DNA of 64,000 bases. Source: Amycolatopsis sp. 195334CR. Its GTDB lineage: Bacteria > Actinomycetota > Actinomycetes > Mycobacteriales > Pseudonocardiaceae. A program made the position numbers and the translations under genes. Location of the stretch: assembly GCF_017309385.1 (NCBI RefSeq), contig NZ_JAFJMJ010000002.1, positions 744,001 to 808,000 of the forward strand. Reading direction: 5' to 3'. The notes beneath the pieces are model-generated. The model worked only from the letters and a program-made list of their open reading frames with translations, had not been told where the DNA came from and searched no databases. Positions 7,742 to 17,200 of the stretch are shown here, piece after piece (the first letter of the stretch is position 1; each line of letters begins with the position of its first letter).

Positions 7742-8647
7742 TCACTGGAGCGCGAGCACGGCTTCGAGGGTCCGGATGGCGGTTTCACGCAGCCAGACGT
7801 GGGCGGGATCGTTGTGGTGGCGCTGGTGCCAGAGCAGGTGGAGGGGCACTTCCGGGAGGTCGAGCGGCAGCGGCAACGTGGTCAGGCCGAGCTGGTCGCG
7901 AGCGGCGCGGGTAACCGCCTCGGGCAGGGTCACCACGAGGTCGGTGTCCCGGGCGAGTTGCAGCGCGGTGGCCGTGGTGGGGGCGGAGGCGATGACGCGG
8001 CGCTCGTGACCGAGTGCGGTGAGGGCGTCGTCGATCCGGTCGCGCAGGCGTCCGCGCCGGGAGACGGTGACGTGATCGGCCGCCGCGTACCGCTCGGCGG
8101 TCACGGGCCCTTCGGCGAGCGGGTGGTCCGACCGGACGGCGAGGGCGAGCCGGTCGTGGCCGACGAGGTGGTGACGGAGGTCGGGCAGGGACGGCGGGCC
8201 GGCGCTGGAGGCGAGGTCGACCTCGCCGCGGCGCAGTTCGGGGGTGTCGTCACCGGGTTCGGCGGTCAGCCGCAGGCGGACTCCGGGGGCCTCGCGGTGG
8301 ACCGCGGCGATCAGGCCGGTGCCGCACGCGGTGGCGAGGGCGTCGTGCCAGCGGACGGTGAACACCCGCTCCAGCGTCGCCAGATCGAGGTCCGCCTGAG
8401 CGGACAGCAACTGGTGCGCCTGCTGCACCAGGGCGTGCACCTCGGTGCGCATGGCCACCGCGCGGGTGGTGGGCGTCATGTGGCGGCCGGTGCGGACCAG
8501 GATCTCGTCGCCGGTGGCCTTGCGGATGCGGCCGAGCGAACGGCTCATCGCCGGTGCGGTGACGTGGAGGCGGGCGGCGGCGCCGGCCACGCTGCCCTCT
8601 TCCAGCAGCGCGTCGAGCGCGGTGAGCAGGTTCAAATCCAGTTGCAT
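7742..8647 (-). CDS. LysR-family regulator
   Basis: This 301-residue LysR regulator has an N-terminal winged helix (about 1-60: LDLNLLTALDALLEEGSVAGAAARLHVTAPAMSRSLGRIR) and a periplasmic-binding-like effector domain (about 90-295). The start is ATG 8647, giving MQLDLNLL, the usual LysR opening; the longer frame upstream would swallow the operator. It is divergent from the phosphatase-like/NADP-oxidoreductase/GNAT operon, and a 23-bp inverted repeat lies 13 bp upstream of its own start. Autoregulation and control of the divergent operon are therefore likely. The effector is unknown. Confidence 0.9.
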   Translation of the reverse strand: MQLDLNLLTALDALLEEGSVAGAAARLHVTAPAMSRSLGRIRKATGDEILVRTGRHMTPTTRAVAMRTEVHALVQQAHQLLSAQADLDLATLERVFTVRWHDALATACGTGLIAAVHREAPGVRLRLTAEPGDDTPELRRGEVDLASSAGPPSLPDLRHHLVGHDRLALAVRSDHPLAEGPVTAERYAAADHVTVSRRGRLRDRIDDALTALGHERRVIASAPTTATALQLARDTDLVVTLPEAVTRAARDQLGLTTLPLPLDLPEVPLHLLWHQRHHNDPAHVWLRETAIRTLEAVLALQ

Positions 8648-8659
8648 GGGAGTAACTGT

Positions 8660-8682
8660 ACAAGTGCCGAACATGCACTTGT
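8660..8682. promoter_or_regulatory. LysR-type operator, 8-bp arms
   Basis: ACAAGTGC (8660-8667), a 7-base spacer and GCACTTGT (8675-8682) form a perfect inverted repeat. It contains a T-N11-A-like core and lies between the lysR gene and the divergent operon. Confidence 0.8.
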
Positions 8683-8762
8683 TGTTAATGGTTGGGCTCA
8701 CTAACTTCGACAGCGCGGGGCCGGAAAGCGTTCCGCTCCAACGAAATCCAGGGAGTTACGTG

Positions 8763-9569
8763 ATGAGCACAGTCATGCCCGCCGACCTCGACCGGACGCT
8801 CCTGTCCGCGGTGACCACCGCGGTGCGGGACGCCGGAGCCACCCTGCGGGAGCGCTACACGACACAGGCGCGAGGGGTGAGCCTGACGGAGATCGTCGCC
8901 GAGATCCACGCGAACGACGAGGCGGTCCTCGCCGTCCTGCGTGAGCCGCTGCTGCGGGCGCGGCCGGGTTCGCGGTGGGTGGAGGACGAACTGGAGGGCG
9001 GGGCGCTCCCGCCCGGCGAGTGGTGGGTCGCCGACCCGGCCGAGGGCAACATCAACCACGTGCACGGCATGCCGGACTGGGCCGTCACGGCCACCCTGGT
9101 CCGCGACAACCAGCCCGTGCTCACCGTCGTGCACCTCCCGCTGACCGGCGACACCTACACCGCCACCGCCGGCGGCGGCGCCCACCACAACGGCGAACCA
9201 CTGGTGGTGTCGGCCAAGAGCGACCTGGGTGCCGCGCTGATCGGCACCGGCCAGGCCCGGCCAGGGGAGAGCACGGACTCCTTCCGCCGGATCGGCGAAT
9301 CGGTCACCGCCATGCTCACCGCCGGCCTCGTCGTGCGGGTGTCCGTTCCGGCCACGCTGCAGCTCATCCACGTCGCCGCCGGGCGCATGGACGCCTTCTG
9401 GCAGTTCTCCGACGTCCGTTCCGGTCTCGTCGCCGGTGCCCTGCTGGTCACCGAGGCCGGCGGCACCGTCACCGACCTGGACGGCAAGCCCTGGAGCGCG
9501 GCCAGCGGCGACTTCCTCGCCGCCGCCCCCGGCCTCCACGCCGCCGCACTCGACGTCCTCTCTTTTTAG
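8763..9569 (+). CDS. Inositol monophosphatase-family protein
   Basis: The 268-residue product has the fold of Mg-dependent sugar-phosphate phosphatases. The metal motif WWVADPAEGNINHVHG replaces the usual W-x-x-DPxDGTxNFxxG, so the second Asp is Glu and the Thr is Ile. The C-terminal D-x-x-SGxVAGALLVTEAGG motif is kept (FSDVRSGLVAG). These changes leave doubt whether it is a phosphatase or has a changed substrate. The start is ATG 8763; GTG 8760 is also possible. It is the first gene of a same-strand operon (9 bases to the next gene) opposite a LysR gene. Confidence 0.8.
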   Translation: MSTVMPADLDRTLLSAVTTAVRDAGATLRERYTTQARGVSLTEIVAEIHANDEAVLAVLREPLLRARPGSRWVEDELEGGALPPGEWWVADPAEGNINHVHGMPDWAVTATLVRDNQPVLTVVHLPLTGDTYTATAGGGAHHNGEPLVVSAKSDLGAALIGTGQARPGESTDSFRRIGESVTAMLTAGLVVRVSVPATLQLIHVAAGRMDAFWQFSDVRSGLVAGALLVTEAGGTVTDLDGKPWSAASGDFLAAAPGLHAAALDVLSF

Positions 9570-9578
9570 GAGCAATCC

Positions 9579-10205
9579 ATGACCAACATCGGCATCCTGG
9601 GCGCCGGTCGCGTCGGCACGAGCCTCGCCCACGCCCTGTCCTCGGCGGGCCACGACGTCACGCTCGGCCGCCGTGAGAACGGCGACGAGGCGGGCACGGC
9701 GATCCGTTACGCCGACCACGCCACCACCGCCCGCACCGCGGACATCGTGATCAACGCGACTCCCGGCGACAGCACGCTGGAGCGGCTCACCGGCCTGCGA
9801 GCCGAACTCGCGGACAAGATCCTTATCGACGTCTCCAACGCCACCCGCGACGACGCCGACGGCCTGCCCGGAGCCCTGTGCTATCCCGGCAGCAGCCTTG
9901 CCGAACAACTCCAGGCCGCCCTGCCCGGCACCCAGGTGGTCAAGACCCTCAACACCATGCTGTTCACGGTCATGACCGCGCCCGGGGCACTGGCCGTCCC
10001 GCCGACGGCGTACCTCTCCGGGAACGACGAGCGGGCCAGGAAAACCGTCGCCGGACTCCTCGGCGATCTGGGCTGGGACTCCGCATGGATCGAGGATCTC
10101 GGCGACATCACCACCGCCCGCGCCACCGAAGCGATGATCCTCGTTGTCCCGCATATCTTGCGCCGCAACGGTTTCACCCCCTTCGCCGTGTCCATCGCAC
10201 GCTGA
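9579..10205 (+). CDS. F420-dependent NADP reductase-like Rossmann protein
   Basis: This 208-residue dinucleotide-binding protein of the NADPH:F420 oxidoreductase/NAD-binding-2 type has N-terminal GILGAGRVGTSLAHALSSAG (GxGxxG) and ends with a helical cap. LSSAGHDVTLGRR with Arg-Arg after the second strand suggests NADP preference. TLNTM and MTAPGA motifs fit the DUF-type NADP oxidoreductases found with LysR genes. The ribosome site AGGAG lies just before ATG 9579. The true substrate is unknown, and F420 use is a family guess. Confidence 0.8.
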   Translation: MTNIGILGAGRVGTSLAHALSSAGHDVTLGRRENGDEAGTAIRYADHATTARTADIVINATPGDSTLERLTGLRAELADKILIDVSNATRDDADGLPGALCYPGSSLAEQLQAALPGTQVVKTLNTMLFTVMTAPGALAVPPTAYLSGNDERARKTVAGLLGDLGWDSAWIEDLGDITTARATEAMILVVPHILRRNGFTPFAVSIAR

Positions 10206-10220
10206 CCAACGGGAGCACCC

Positions 10221-11048
10221 ATGACGACCACCGTGCCGGTCGATGTCGCCGAGCTGACCGAGATCAAGGCCTACATCGACTTCGCGACCAGCGCCCCGGC
10301 AACCGTCCAGGAGGCACTGGGCCTCGGCGTTTCGCGGACCGGACCAGCCCAGGCACTCGCCGTTCGCGAAGACCCGAGCTACTTCTTCAACCGGGCGGGC
10401 GGGTTCGGCACCGGCCGCCCGATCACCGCCGACGACCTGATCCCGCTCTGCGACTTCTACCGAGAACACGGTGTGGCGCAAGGATCTTTGATGATCGCGC
10501 CGCCCCTGCTGCCGCCCGACTGGGCCGGCACCGCCGCGGAACTGGGCCTCACCGAAGGCAGCCGGTTCGTCAAGCTCGGCCGCGACCTCGACACCGCGGA
10601 CGCCGGGATTCCCGCGCTGCCCGCGGATTGGCGAATCGGCGTGGTCGAAGCCTGGCAGGCCCACGAATGGGCCACCGTCATGCAGACCACCTTCGGGTTC
10701 ACCGCGCCGGACCTGATCGAGATGGCCGCGTCCTTCGTGGGCAAGGAGAACTGGCGGCAGTACGCGGTCTGGGACGCCGACCGGATCGTCGCGGTCGGGA
10801 GCGTCTTCTTCCACGGCGAATGCGCGCACATGTTCGCCGGAGCCACCCACCCGGACGCGCGTGGCCGCGGTGCGCAGTCCGCGCTGATCGCCGCCCGCCT
10901 CCGCGCCGCCGCGGCCGAGGGCTGCCGGTGGATCGTCGCGGAAACCGGTGCGGAAGGACCTGGCGAGCACAACCCGTCCTTGCACAACCTGCTGCGCGCC
11001 GGCTTCGAGCCGATGTACGACCGCGCCAACTGGCAGTGGCATGCGTGA
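10221..11048 (+). CDS. GNAT-family N-acetyltransferase
   Basis: The 275-residue protein has an N-terminal half of GNAT-like or regulatory fold and a C-terminal GNAT domain (about 135-270) with the acetyl-CoA loop THPDARGRGAQSALIAARL (R-G-x-G-A/S motif A) and a FEPMY C-terminal strand. The acceptor is not predictable. GGGAG precedes ATG 10221, and the gene is 15 bases behind the reductase-like gene in the same operon. A small gene overlaps its stop. Confidence 0.8.
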   Translation: MTTTVPVDVAELTEIKAYIDFATSAPATVQEALGLGVSRTGPAQALAVREDPSYFFNRAGGFGTGRPITADDLIPLCDFYREHGVAQGSLMIAPPLLPPDWAGTAAELGLTEGSRFVKLGRDLDTADAGIPALPADWRIGVVEAWQAHEWATVMQTTFGFTAPDLIEMAASFVGKENWRQYAVWDADRIVAVGSVFFHGECAHMFAGATHPDARGRGAQSALIAARLRAAAAEGCRWIVAETGAEGPGEHNPSLHNLLRAGFEPMYDRANWQWHA

Positions 11049-11199
11049 GGCCACCACCGTGGTCATCACCCGACACGAAACCGACCGCCTGCTCGAATGG
11101 ACCGTTCTCGCCGCGCGGGCGGCCGATCCGGTCGGGCACCGCTTCGGTTACCGGCTCGAACCGCGGGGCACCGGCATCCTCGCCCGGACCGTCGAATGA
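11041..11199 (+). CDS. Small hypothetical protein, 52 residues
   Basis: This short frame starts at ATG 11041, overlaps the GNAT stop by 8 bases and ends in an ATGA overlap with a possible start (11196) of the next gene. That chained coupling is the main support. The sequence (HETDRLLEWTVLAARAADPVGHRFGYRLEP) is soluble and unrecognised. Confidence 0.4.
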   Translation: MREATTVVITRHETDRLLEWTVLAARAADPVGHRFGYRLEPRGTGILARTVE

Positions 11200-11225
11200 C
11201 CCCGGCCCCACAGACTAGGACGACG

Positions 11226-11762
11226 ATGAGCACCCAAGTCACCTCCCGGCCCGCCTCGCCACCTCCGCCGAACCGGGTTCGCTGGCGCGTTCCGGTTCGG
11301 TTGCGCAAGAGCATCCTGGTCACGCACATCGTGTCGGCGGGCGCCTGGATCGGCATCGATGTCCTCGCCGTGGTCCTGGTGGCGATCGGCTGGGCTCGCG
11401 CGGGCGACGACCGCGCCACCGTGTACCAGGCACTCGCGGACTTCTTCGTGGTTCCCCTGCTGCTGACCGCGTTGATCGCGGGGGTGGTCTGCCTGATCAC
11501 CGGCCTCCTGCTGGGACTGGCGACCAAATGGGCGCTCCTGCGTTATTGGTGGGTCGCGGTGAAGCTGGCCCTCAACGTCGTCGCCTGCGCGATGATGCTG
11601 GCCTTCCTGGGGCCCATCACCGAACTCTCCACCGGTGAGCAACCGCTGGCGGACATCTGGTTCGTGTCGTTCCTCGCGGCCACCGCGCTGGCTCTCCTGA
11701 GCTTCGCCACCGTGCTCTCGGTCTTCAAACCGTGGGGCAGGGTTGCGCCTCAAGCTGCATGA
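11226..11762 (+). CDS. Four-helix membrane protein
   Basis: The 178-residue product has a Pro-rich cytoplasmic start and four predicted membrane helices (about 27-50, 66-90, 98-120, 140-162 with LLLTALIAGVVCLITGLLLG and VSFLAATALALLSFATVL). A His in the first helix (VTHIVSAGAWIGID) resembles the DUF2269/copper-resistance-D-like proteins seen in actinomycetes. TAGGACG precedes ATG 11226; ATG 11196 overlaps the stop of the small gene before it and would add 10 residues. It is the last gene of the LysR-linked operon. Its function is unknown. Confidence 0.75.
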   Translation: MSTQVTSRPASPPPPNRVRWRVPVRLRKSILVTHIVSAGAWIGIDVLAVVLVAIGWARAGDDRATVYQALADFFVVPLLLTALIAGVVCLITGLLLGLATKWALLRYWWVAVKLALNVVACAMMLAFLGPITELSTGEQPLADIWFVSFLAATALALLSFATVLSVFKPWGRVAPQAA

Positions 11763-12053
11763 GGTCGCGCCGAGGGGAACGAACGCCGCCGGCACCGCGA
11801 CGGCGGCCGGCCAAGTCGCCAGGAACTAGCTGACCGAGGGGGATGCGCTCGATCCGGGAAGTGATCCTCGAGATGCTGAGGGCTGTGCTGGCCGGTGCGC
11901 TGCGCGCCGCGCAGGTCGCCGATCCCGGGTTGCGCGTCGAGCCGGTGCTGGAGTAGTCGGAGTCACGCTGGACCCGTCGATCGTGCTGAGCGCCAACGAC
12001 TCCTTCTCACACCGTCCCCTGTTGTTCCCAGGCCCGGCTTCGCACCGACCGCT
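11763..12053. other. Intergenic DNA with a 37-residue remnant-like frame
   Basis: No confident gene lies here. A short frame at 11843-11956 (ATG after GAGGGGG; starts MRSIREVILEMLRAVLAGAL) looks like coding sequence but is too short to assign and may be a gene remnant. Confidence 0.4.
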
Positions 12054-12848
12054 TCAGGTGACGCGGAAGACCGGCCAGCCGATCTCGGTGCGCCACGCGG
12101 CGGGGTCGCTTGAGTCACGAGGGCCGACGACGTAGACCTCCCGCACCGGCCCGGCCACCGACATCGCGTTCTCCACCACCCAGGTCCCGAGTTCGCCGTA
12201 GGTGACCTCGACGCCGTCGTGCTCGCCGACGTGGGTGGTGACGGCCAGTTCCGCGGCCGGCAGCACCGCGGGGTGCACGCGTCCGGTGCGAGGCGGCGCG
12301 GCGGTCGGCAGGTAGACGAGCGCGTGACCGCGTTCCTGTTCGAAAAGGGCGTTGTCGTAGCAGCCGCCCGGCGGACCGGTCGCGGCGGCGCCGACGGCCG
12401 CCTCCAGTTCGGCCATCGCGCCGGCGAACCAGGCCGCCACGTCGCGACCTCCGAGCACGGCCTCCACCGCCGCGACCGTCCGGGCGGGCTCCGCACGCAG
12501 CTCGACGTCGATCGGCGCGGGGTCGGGCCGGAGCAGGCGCCGCAGCGACACGACCGCGGTCCGGGTGCGGTCGAGCACGTCCTCGAGGCGTTGCAGGTGG
12601 TCCGCGACCAGGGCCGCCCGGACACCGGGGTCGGGGGTCCGCAGGATCCGCTGCACGTCGCTCAGGGGGACGTCGAGTTCGCGGAGCCGGTGGATGACCT
12701 GCGCGGTCGGGATCTGGTCGAGCCCGTAGTAGCGGTAACCCGTGGTCTCGTCCACCACGGCGGGTTCCAGCAGGGCCGCCTCGTGGTACCGGCGCAAGGT
12801 CCGCACGCTCAAGTGGGTCAGCCGCGAGAACTCCCCGATGCTCAGCAC
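12054..12848 (-). CDS. MerR-family activator with GyrI-like effector domain
   Basis: This 264-residue regulator has a MerR winged helix (about 1-70: LSIGEFSRLTHLSVRTLRRYHEAALLEPA), a dimerisation helix, and a C-terminal GyrI-like ligand domain (about 110-260) as in BltR/BmrR-type multidrug regulators. GTG 12848 is the start because GGAGGG precedes it; the -10 lies so close that the mRNA may be leaderless. It is divergent from a SnoaL-like gene and an SDR gene, its probable targets. A near-perfect 25-bp palindrome sits in the shared promoter. Confidence 0.9.
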   Translation of the reverse strand: MLSIGEFSRLTHLSVRTLRRYHEAALLEPAVVDETTGYRYYGLDQIPTAQVIHRLRELDVPLSDVQRILRTPDPGVRAALVADHLQRLEDVLDRTRTAVVSLRRLLRPDPAPIDVELRAEPARTVAAVEAVLGGRDVAAWFAGAMAELEAAVGAAATGPPGGCYDNALFEQERGHALVYLPTAAPPRTGRVHPAVLPAAELAVTTHVGEHDGVEVTYGELGTWVVENAMSVAGPVREVYVVGPRDSSDPAAWRTEIGWPVFRVT

Positions 12849-12859
12849 CCCTCCATTCT

Positions 12860-12884
12860 GGACTCTCTCCCCGGGGGAGAGTCC
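12860..12884. promoter_or_regulatory. MerR operator between -35 and -10
   Basis: This is a 25-bp palindrome with arms GGACTCTC/GAGAGTCC and only one mismatched pair. Read on the minus strand, TGGACT, a 19-base spacer and CAGAAT form a promoter with the elongated spacer typical of MerR activators, and the palindrome fills that spacer. Transcription would begin close to GTG 12848. Confidence 0.8.
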
Positions 12885-12926
12885 ACGGCTTGACCCTCCC
12901 ACGCCGTGAGCTCACACGATGGGTTC

Positions 12927-13289
12927 ATGACACAGCACACCGATCTCCCGTCCGAGCTGCTCCCGGCCACCGTCCGCGAGTTCTTCGCCGCCCACGTCGT
13001 CCGCGACGCCGACACCGCCTCGTCGTTCCTCACCGAGGACGCGGTGGTCGTCGACCAGGACGAGACCTTCCGCGGCCGGGAGCAGATCCACGCGTTCCTG
13101 GGGGACGCCGGGTCCGAGTTCGAGTACACGACCGAACAGATCGGCGCCCACCGCGTCGACGACACCCACTGGGTGCTGACCGTGCGACTCGAAGGCGACT
13201 TCCCCGGCGGCATCGCCGAGCTCGACTACCGGTTCACGGTGCGGGACGACCTCATCGCCGAACTCGTCATCGCCAACCACGCGGCCTGA
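12927..13289 (+). CDS. SnoaL-like/NTF2-fold protein
   Basis: The 120-residue protein has the cone-shaped NTF2 fold seen in SnoaL cyclases and ketosteroid isomerases: an N-terminal helix pair (TVREFFAAHVVRDADTASSFLTEDAVVVD), REQIHAFL, and a terminal beta-sheet (LDYRFTVRDDLIAELVIAN). Small-molecule binding or isomerisation is possible; no specific activity can be assigned. ATG 12927 is chosen over GTG 12906, which lies nearer the promoter palindrome. It lies upstream of the SDR gene and opposite merR, so co-induction by the MerR ligand is inferred. Confidence 0.8.
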   Translation: MTQHTDLPSELLPATVREFFAAHVVRDADTASSFLTEDAVVVDQDETFRGREQIHAFLGDAGSEFEYTTEQIGAHRVDDTHWVLTVRLEGDFPGGIAELDYRFTVRDDLIAELVIANHAA

Positions 13290-13329
13290 CCGAACCCACG
13301 TCATCTCAATCTTCGACGGAGAAAAAATC

Positions 13330-14160
13330 ATGAAGACCTGGTTCATCACTGGTGGGACGCCCGGAGGGTTCGGCCTGGCCTACGCCGAGGCCGCGCTGGA
13401 CCAGGGCGATCGAGTCGCGGTGACCGTGCGTCGGCCTGCTGAGCTGCTGGAATGGGCTGAGCCTTATGGCGACCGCGTGCTGGTTCTGGAGCTCGACGTC
13501 ACCGATGCCCAGCAGGTGCGTGCGGCGGTCAAGGCGGCGGAGGAGCGGTTCGGCGGAATCGACGTGCTCGTCAACAACGCGGGCCGCGGCTGGTTCGGCT
13601 CGATCGAAGGGGCCCCTGACGAGACGATCCGCCGCACCTTCGACCTCAACCTGTTCGCCGTGGTCGACGTGGTGCGTGCGGTCCTGCCGGGTATGCGGGC
13701 ACGCGGCGGCGGCTGGATCGTGAACATGTCGTCGGTGGCGGGCCTCGTCAGCGCGCAGGGGTTCGGCTACTACTCGGCGGCGAAGTTCGCGGTCGAAGGA
13801 CTGTCGGAGACGCTGCGGCTCGAGGTCGAGCCGTTCGGTGTGCGGGTGCTCGTCGTGGAGCCGGGAGCAACCCGCACCAAGGCCTTCGCCGGCTTCCAGG
13901 ACCAGCCAGTCGACGAGGTCGTCGACGCTTACGTGCCGATGGTCGAGAGCGTCAAGGCGGCGTTCGTGGACCACAACGGCAAGCAAGAGGGCGATCCCGT
14001 GCGGGGAGTGCGGGCCGTGATCAGCGCGATGAACGCACCCGTTCCGCCGCGCCGGATCGTGCTCGGCAACTCCGGCTACGACGTCATCACCGCGATGCAC
14101 GAGAACGCCCTCGTGGAGCTACGCGCCAACGAGAAGCTTTCACGCAGCACGGACTTCTAG
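13330..14160 (+). CDS. Short-chain dehydrogenase/reductase
   Basis: The 276-residue NAD(P)-dependent oxidoreductase has the cofactor motif TGGTPGGFG (7-15), NNAG (about 86-89), the Ser in NMSSVAG and the catalytic YSAAK. The residues after beta-2 (VRRPAEL) suggest NADP. It resembles the classical SDRs annotated as oxidoreductases in actinomycetes, including 17-beta-HSD-like ones. A GGAG site precedes ATG 13330. With the SnoaL-like gene it forms the probable MerR target operon. Confidence 0.88.
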   Translation: MKTWFITGGTPGGFGLAYAEAALDQGDRVAVTVRRPAELLEWAEPYGDRVLVLELDVTDAQQVRAAVKAAEERFGGIDVLVNNAGRGWFGSIEGAPDETIRRTFDLNLFAVVDVVRAVLPGMRARGGGWIVNMSSVAGLVSAQGFGYYSAAKFAVEGLSETLRLEVEPFGVRVLVVEPGATRTKAFAGFQDQPVDEVVDAYVPMVESVKAAFVDHNGKQEGDPVRGVRAVISAMNAPVPPRRIVLGNSGYDVITAMHENALVELRANEKLSRSTDF

Positions 14161-14246
14161 CCCAGCGGCTGCGGGCCACCCGTGCTCGCGCCTCGGCCAG
14201 GCGACAGGAACGGAGATTCCACAGCGCCATCCGACGGTCGACGGCG

Positions 14247-17200
14247 TCATCGGTAGTCGCGGGAGGGGGTGGTGCCGTTTGCCGACAGCGGCTCCAAGTG
14301 GTCGGCGACGACGTTGAGGGCGCCCGAGTTGGATTCGAGGATGCCCCGCACGAGCAACGCCGTGCTGGCACGGATCATGGTGCGGTACTTGCGATCCAAC
14401 CCGGGCGAGACGGTGACGTTGACAACGCCGGTTTCGTCCTCCAGCGACAGGAAGGTGACGCCGCCGGCGGTGGGCGGGCGCTGCCGGTGGGTGATGACAC
14501 CGCCGACCAGGACGCGGGTTCCGCCGAGTACTTCGGACAGCGCGGCGACGGTGTGGGCCCCGCGGTCGGCGAGGTGGGTGCGCAGCAGGTCGACCGGGTG
14601 CTGGTCGGGGGACAGGCCGGTGGTGTGGACGTCGGCGGTGAGCAGTTCCAGTTTGGTCATCCCGGGCAGGGCCGGTGGCGGTGCGGGGACACTGGTCCCC
14701 GGCAGCAGCCCGGGTTTGTCGCGGGCGGCCGCGCCGGCTGTCCACAGTGCACGGCGGCGTGACCGTTCCAGCGGCGCCAACGCGCCCGCGGTGGCGAGGT
14801 TTTCCAGTTGCGCGGTGGTGAGTTCGGTGCGGCGGGCGAGGTCGTCGATGCCGGTGAACGGCCGTTCGGCGACGATCCGCGCGGCGACTTCCTCGCTGAG
14901 GCCCCGGATTTCGCCGAGCCCGAGCCGGACGGCGACGCCGCCGTGGCTGTCCGGGTCGGGTTCGGTGGTGGTCCAGGCCAGGCTGCGGTCGACGTCGGGA
15001 TGGTGGATGAGCACACCGTGGCGGCGGGCGTCGGCGGTCAGGGATTGCGTGGAGTAGAAGCCCATCGGCTGGGCACGCAGCAGGCCCGCGCAGAACGCGG
15101 CCGGGTGGTACAGCTTGAGGAACGCCGAAGCGTAGACCAGGTGCGCGAACGACATCGAGTGCGCTTCGGGAAAACCGTAGCCCGCAAACGCTTCCACTTG
15201 CGTGAAGATCTGGTCGGCGAGTGCACCGGTGATGCCGTTGGCGGCGGCTCCCGCGTAGAAGCGTTCCCGGAGCTGGGCCATCTTGCGGTGGGAACGCTTG
15301 GCCCCCATGGCGCGGCGGAGCTGGTCGGCTTCGGAGGCGGTGAAGGAAGCGACGTCGACGGCCATCTGCATGACCTGCTCCTGGAACAGCGGCACCCCCA
15401 GCGTCCGGTCGAGCGACCGCGCCAGCAGCGGGTGCGCGTGCTGCCACTCACCGCCGTTGCGGCGCTGGATGTACGGGTGCACCGAGCCGCCCTGGATGGG
15501 GCCGGGGCGGATGAGGGCGACTTCGACGACGAGGTCGTAGAACTCGCGTGGCCGCAACCGGGGCAGGGTGGCCAGCTGCGCGCGGGATTCCACTTGGAAC
15601 ACTCCGATCGCGTCCGCGGCGCAGAGCATGTCGTACACCTTGGGATCGGCCAGATCGAGGTGCGCCAGGTCGATCACGGTGTGCTCGTGCTCGGCGACCA
15701 GGTCGACGGTGTAGTGGATCGCGGAGAGCATGCCGAGGCCGAGCAGGTCGAACTTGGTCAGCCCGATCTCGGCGCAATCGTCCTTGTCCCACTGCAGAAT
15801 CGTGCGATCGGCCATGCGGGCGTTCTCCACCGGCACGATCTCCGAAACGGGCTGGTCGGTGATCACCATGCCGCCGGGGTGGATGCCCAGGTGTCGCGGT
15901 GAACCCTCCAGCCCCGCGGCCAGATCGAGGACGTCGTCGGGGATGTCCTGGTCGGGATCCGCGCGGGCGGAAGCCAGCGAACCCCACGCGTCCAGGGTTT
16001 TGGCCCAGCGGTCGATCTGGCCGGGGGAGTGGCCGAGGGCGCGGGCGGCGTCGCGGACCGCGGAGCGGTTGCGGTAGGTGATCACGTTGGCGACCAGCGC
16101 GGCCCGGTGACGGCCGTGGCGCTCGTACACGTACTGGATGACCTCTTCGCGGCGGTCGGACTCGATGTCGATGTCGATGTCCGGCGGCCCGTCGCGTTCG
16201 GGGGCGAGGAAGCGCTCGAACAGCAGACCCCACTTCACCGGGTCGGCTTTGGTGATGCCCAGGGCGTAGCAGACCGCGGAGTTCGCCGCCGAGCCCCGGC
16301 CCTGGCAGAGGATGTCGTTCTCCCCGCAGAACCGCACGATGTCCCACACCACCAGGAAATAGCCCGGGAAACCCAGGCCTTCGATGATGTCGAGCTCGTG
16401 GTCCAGCTGGGCGTAGGCCTTCGGGTTCTCCTCGCGCGGACCGTAGTGCCGCGCGGCGCCTTCCCAGGTCAGGTGCCGCAGGAAGGTGATCTCCGTGTAA
16501 CCCTCCTCGACCGGGAACGGCGGCAACCGCGGCGCGACCAGGCGAAGATCGAACGAGCACTCGACACCGAGCAGAGCGGCGTTCTGCACGACCTTCTCGT
16601 ACCGGGAGAAGATCTCGATCATTTCCGCGCCCGAGCGCAGGAACGCGTCGTCGCTGGCCCGCAGCCAGCCCTCCATCTCGTCGACCGAGCGCTTCGCTCG
16701 CAACGCCGCGACGGCCGGCGCGAGCGCGCGGCCCCGCCCCGGCGAGTGGTAGCGCACCCCCTTGGACGCGATCGCGGTCAGGCCGTGGCGCGCGGCCAGG
16801 GCAGCCAGGTCGTCGTTGTGCACGTCGTCGAGCGGTTCCCCGTAGGCGATCAGTTCCATCACCACGTGCTCGCGGCCGAACTGCTCGATCAGGGTGGTGA
16901 GCGCTCGTTCGGCGGCGGGGAGGCCACCGGTGAGGTAAGCGCTGCGCACCGCTCCGTGATCCCCGCCGGTCAGGACCTTGACGTGCCCGGCCAGCTCACG
17001 CACCAACTCCTCGCGGTCATACCGCGGCAGGCCCTTCTCCGCGTCGGCGCGCAGGTGCGCGGCGGAGATGACCCGGCACAGCCGCCGGTAACCCTCCGGG
17101 CCGCGGGCCAGCACGAGCAGGTGCTCGCCTTCGGGGTAGGCGACGCCGGTCTGCTGGCGGGGCAGGTCCAGGCTGAGCTCGGCGCCGTAGACCGTGCGGA

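Noticed and set aside
8685..11069. Long minus-strand frame (794 codons)
   Set aside because: Antisense to the phosphatase-like, reductase and GNAT genes; typical high-GC shadow.
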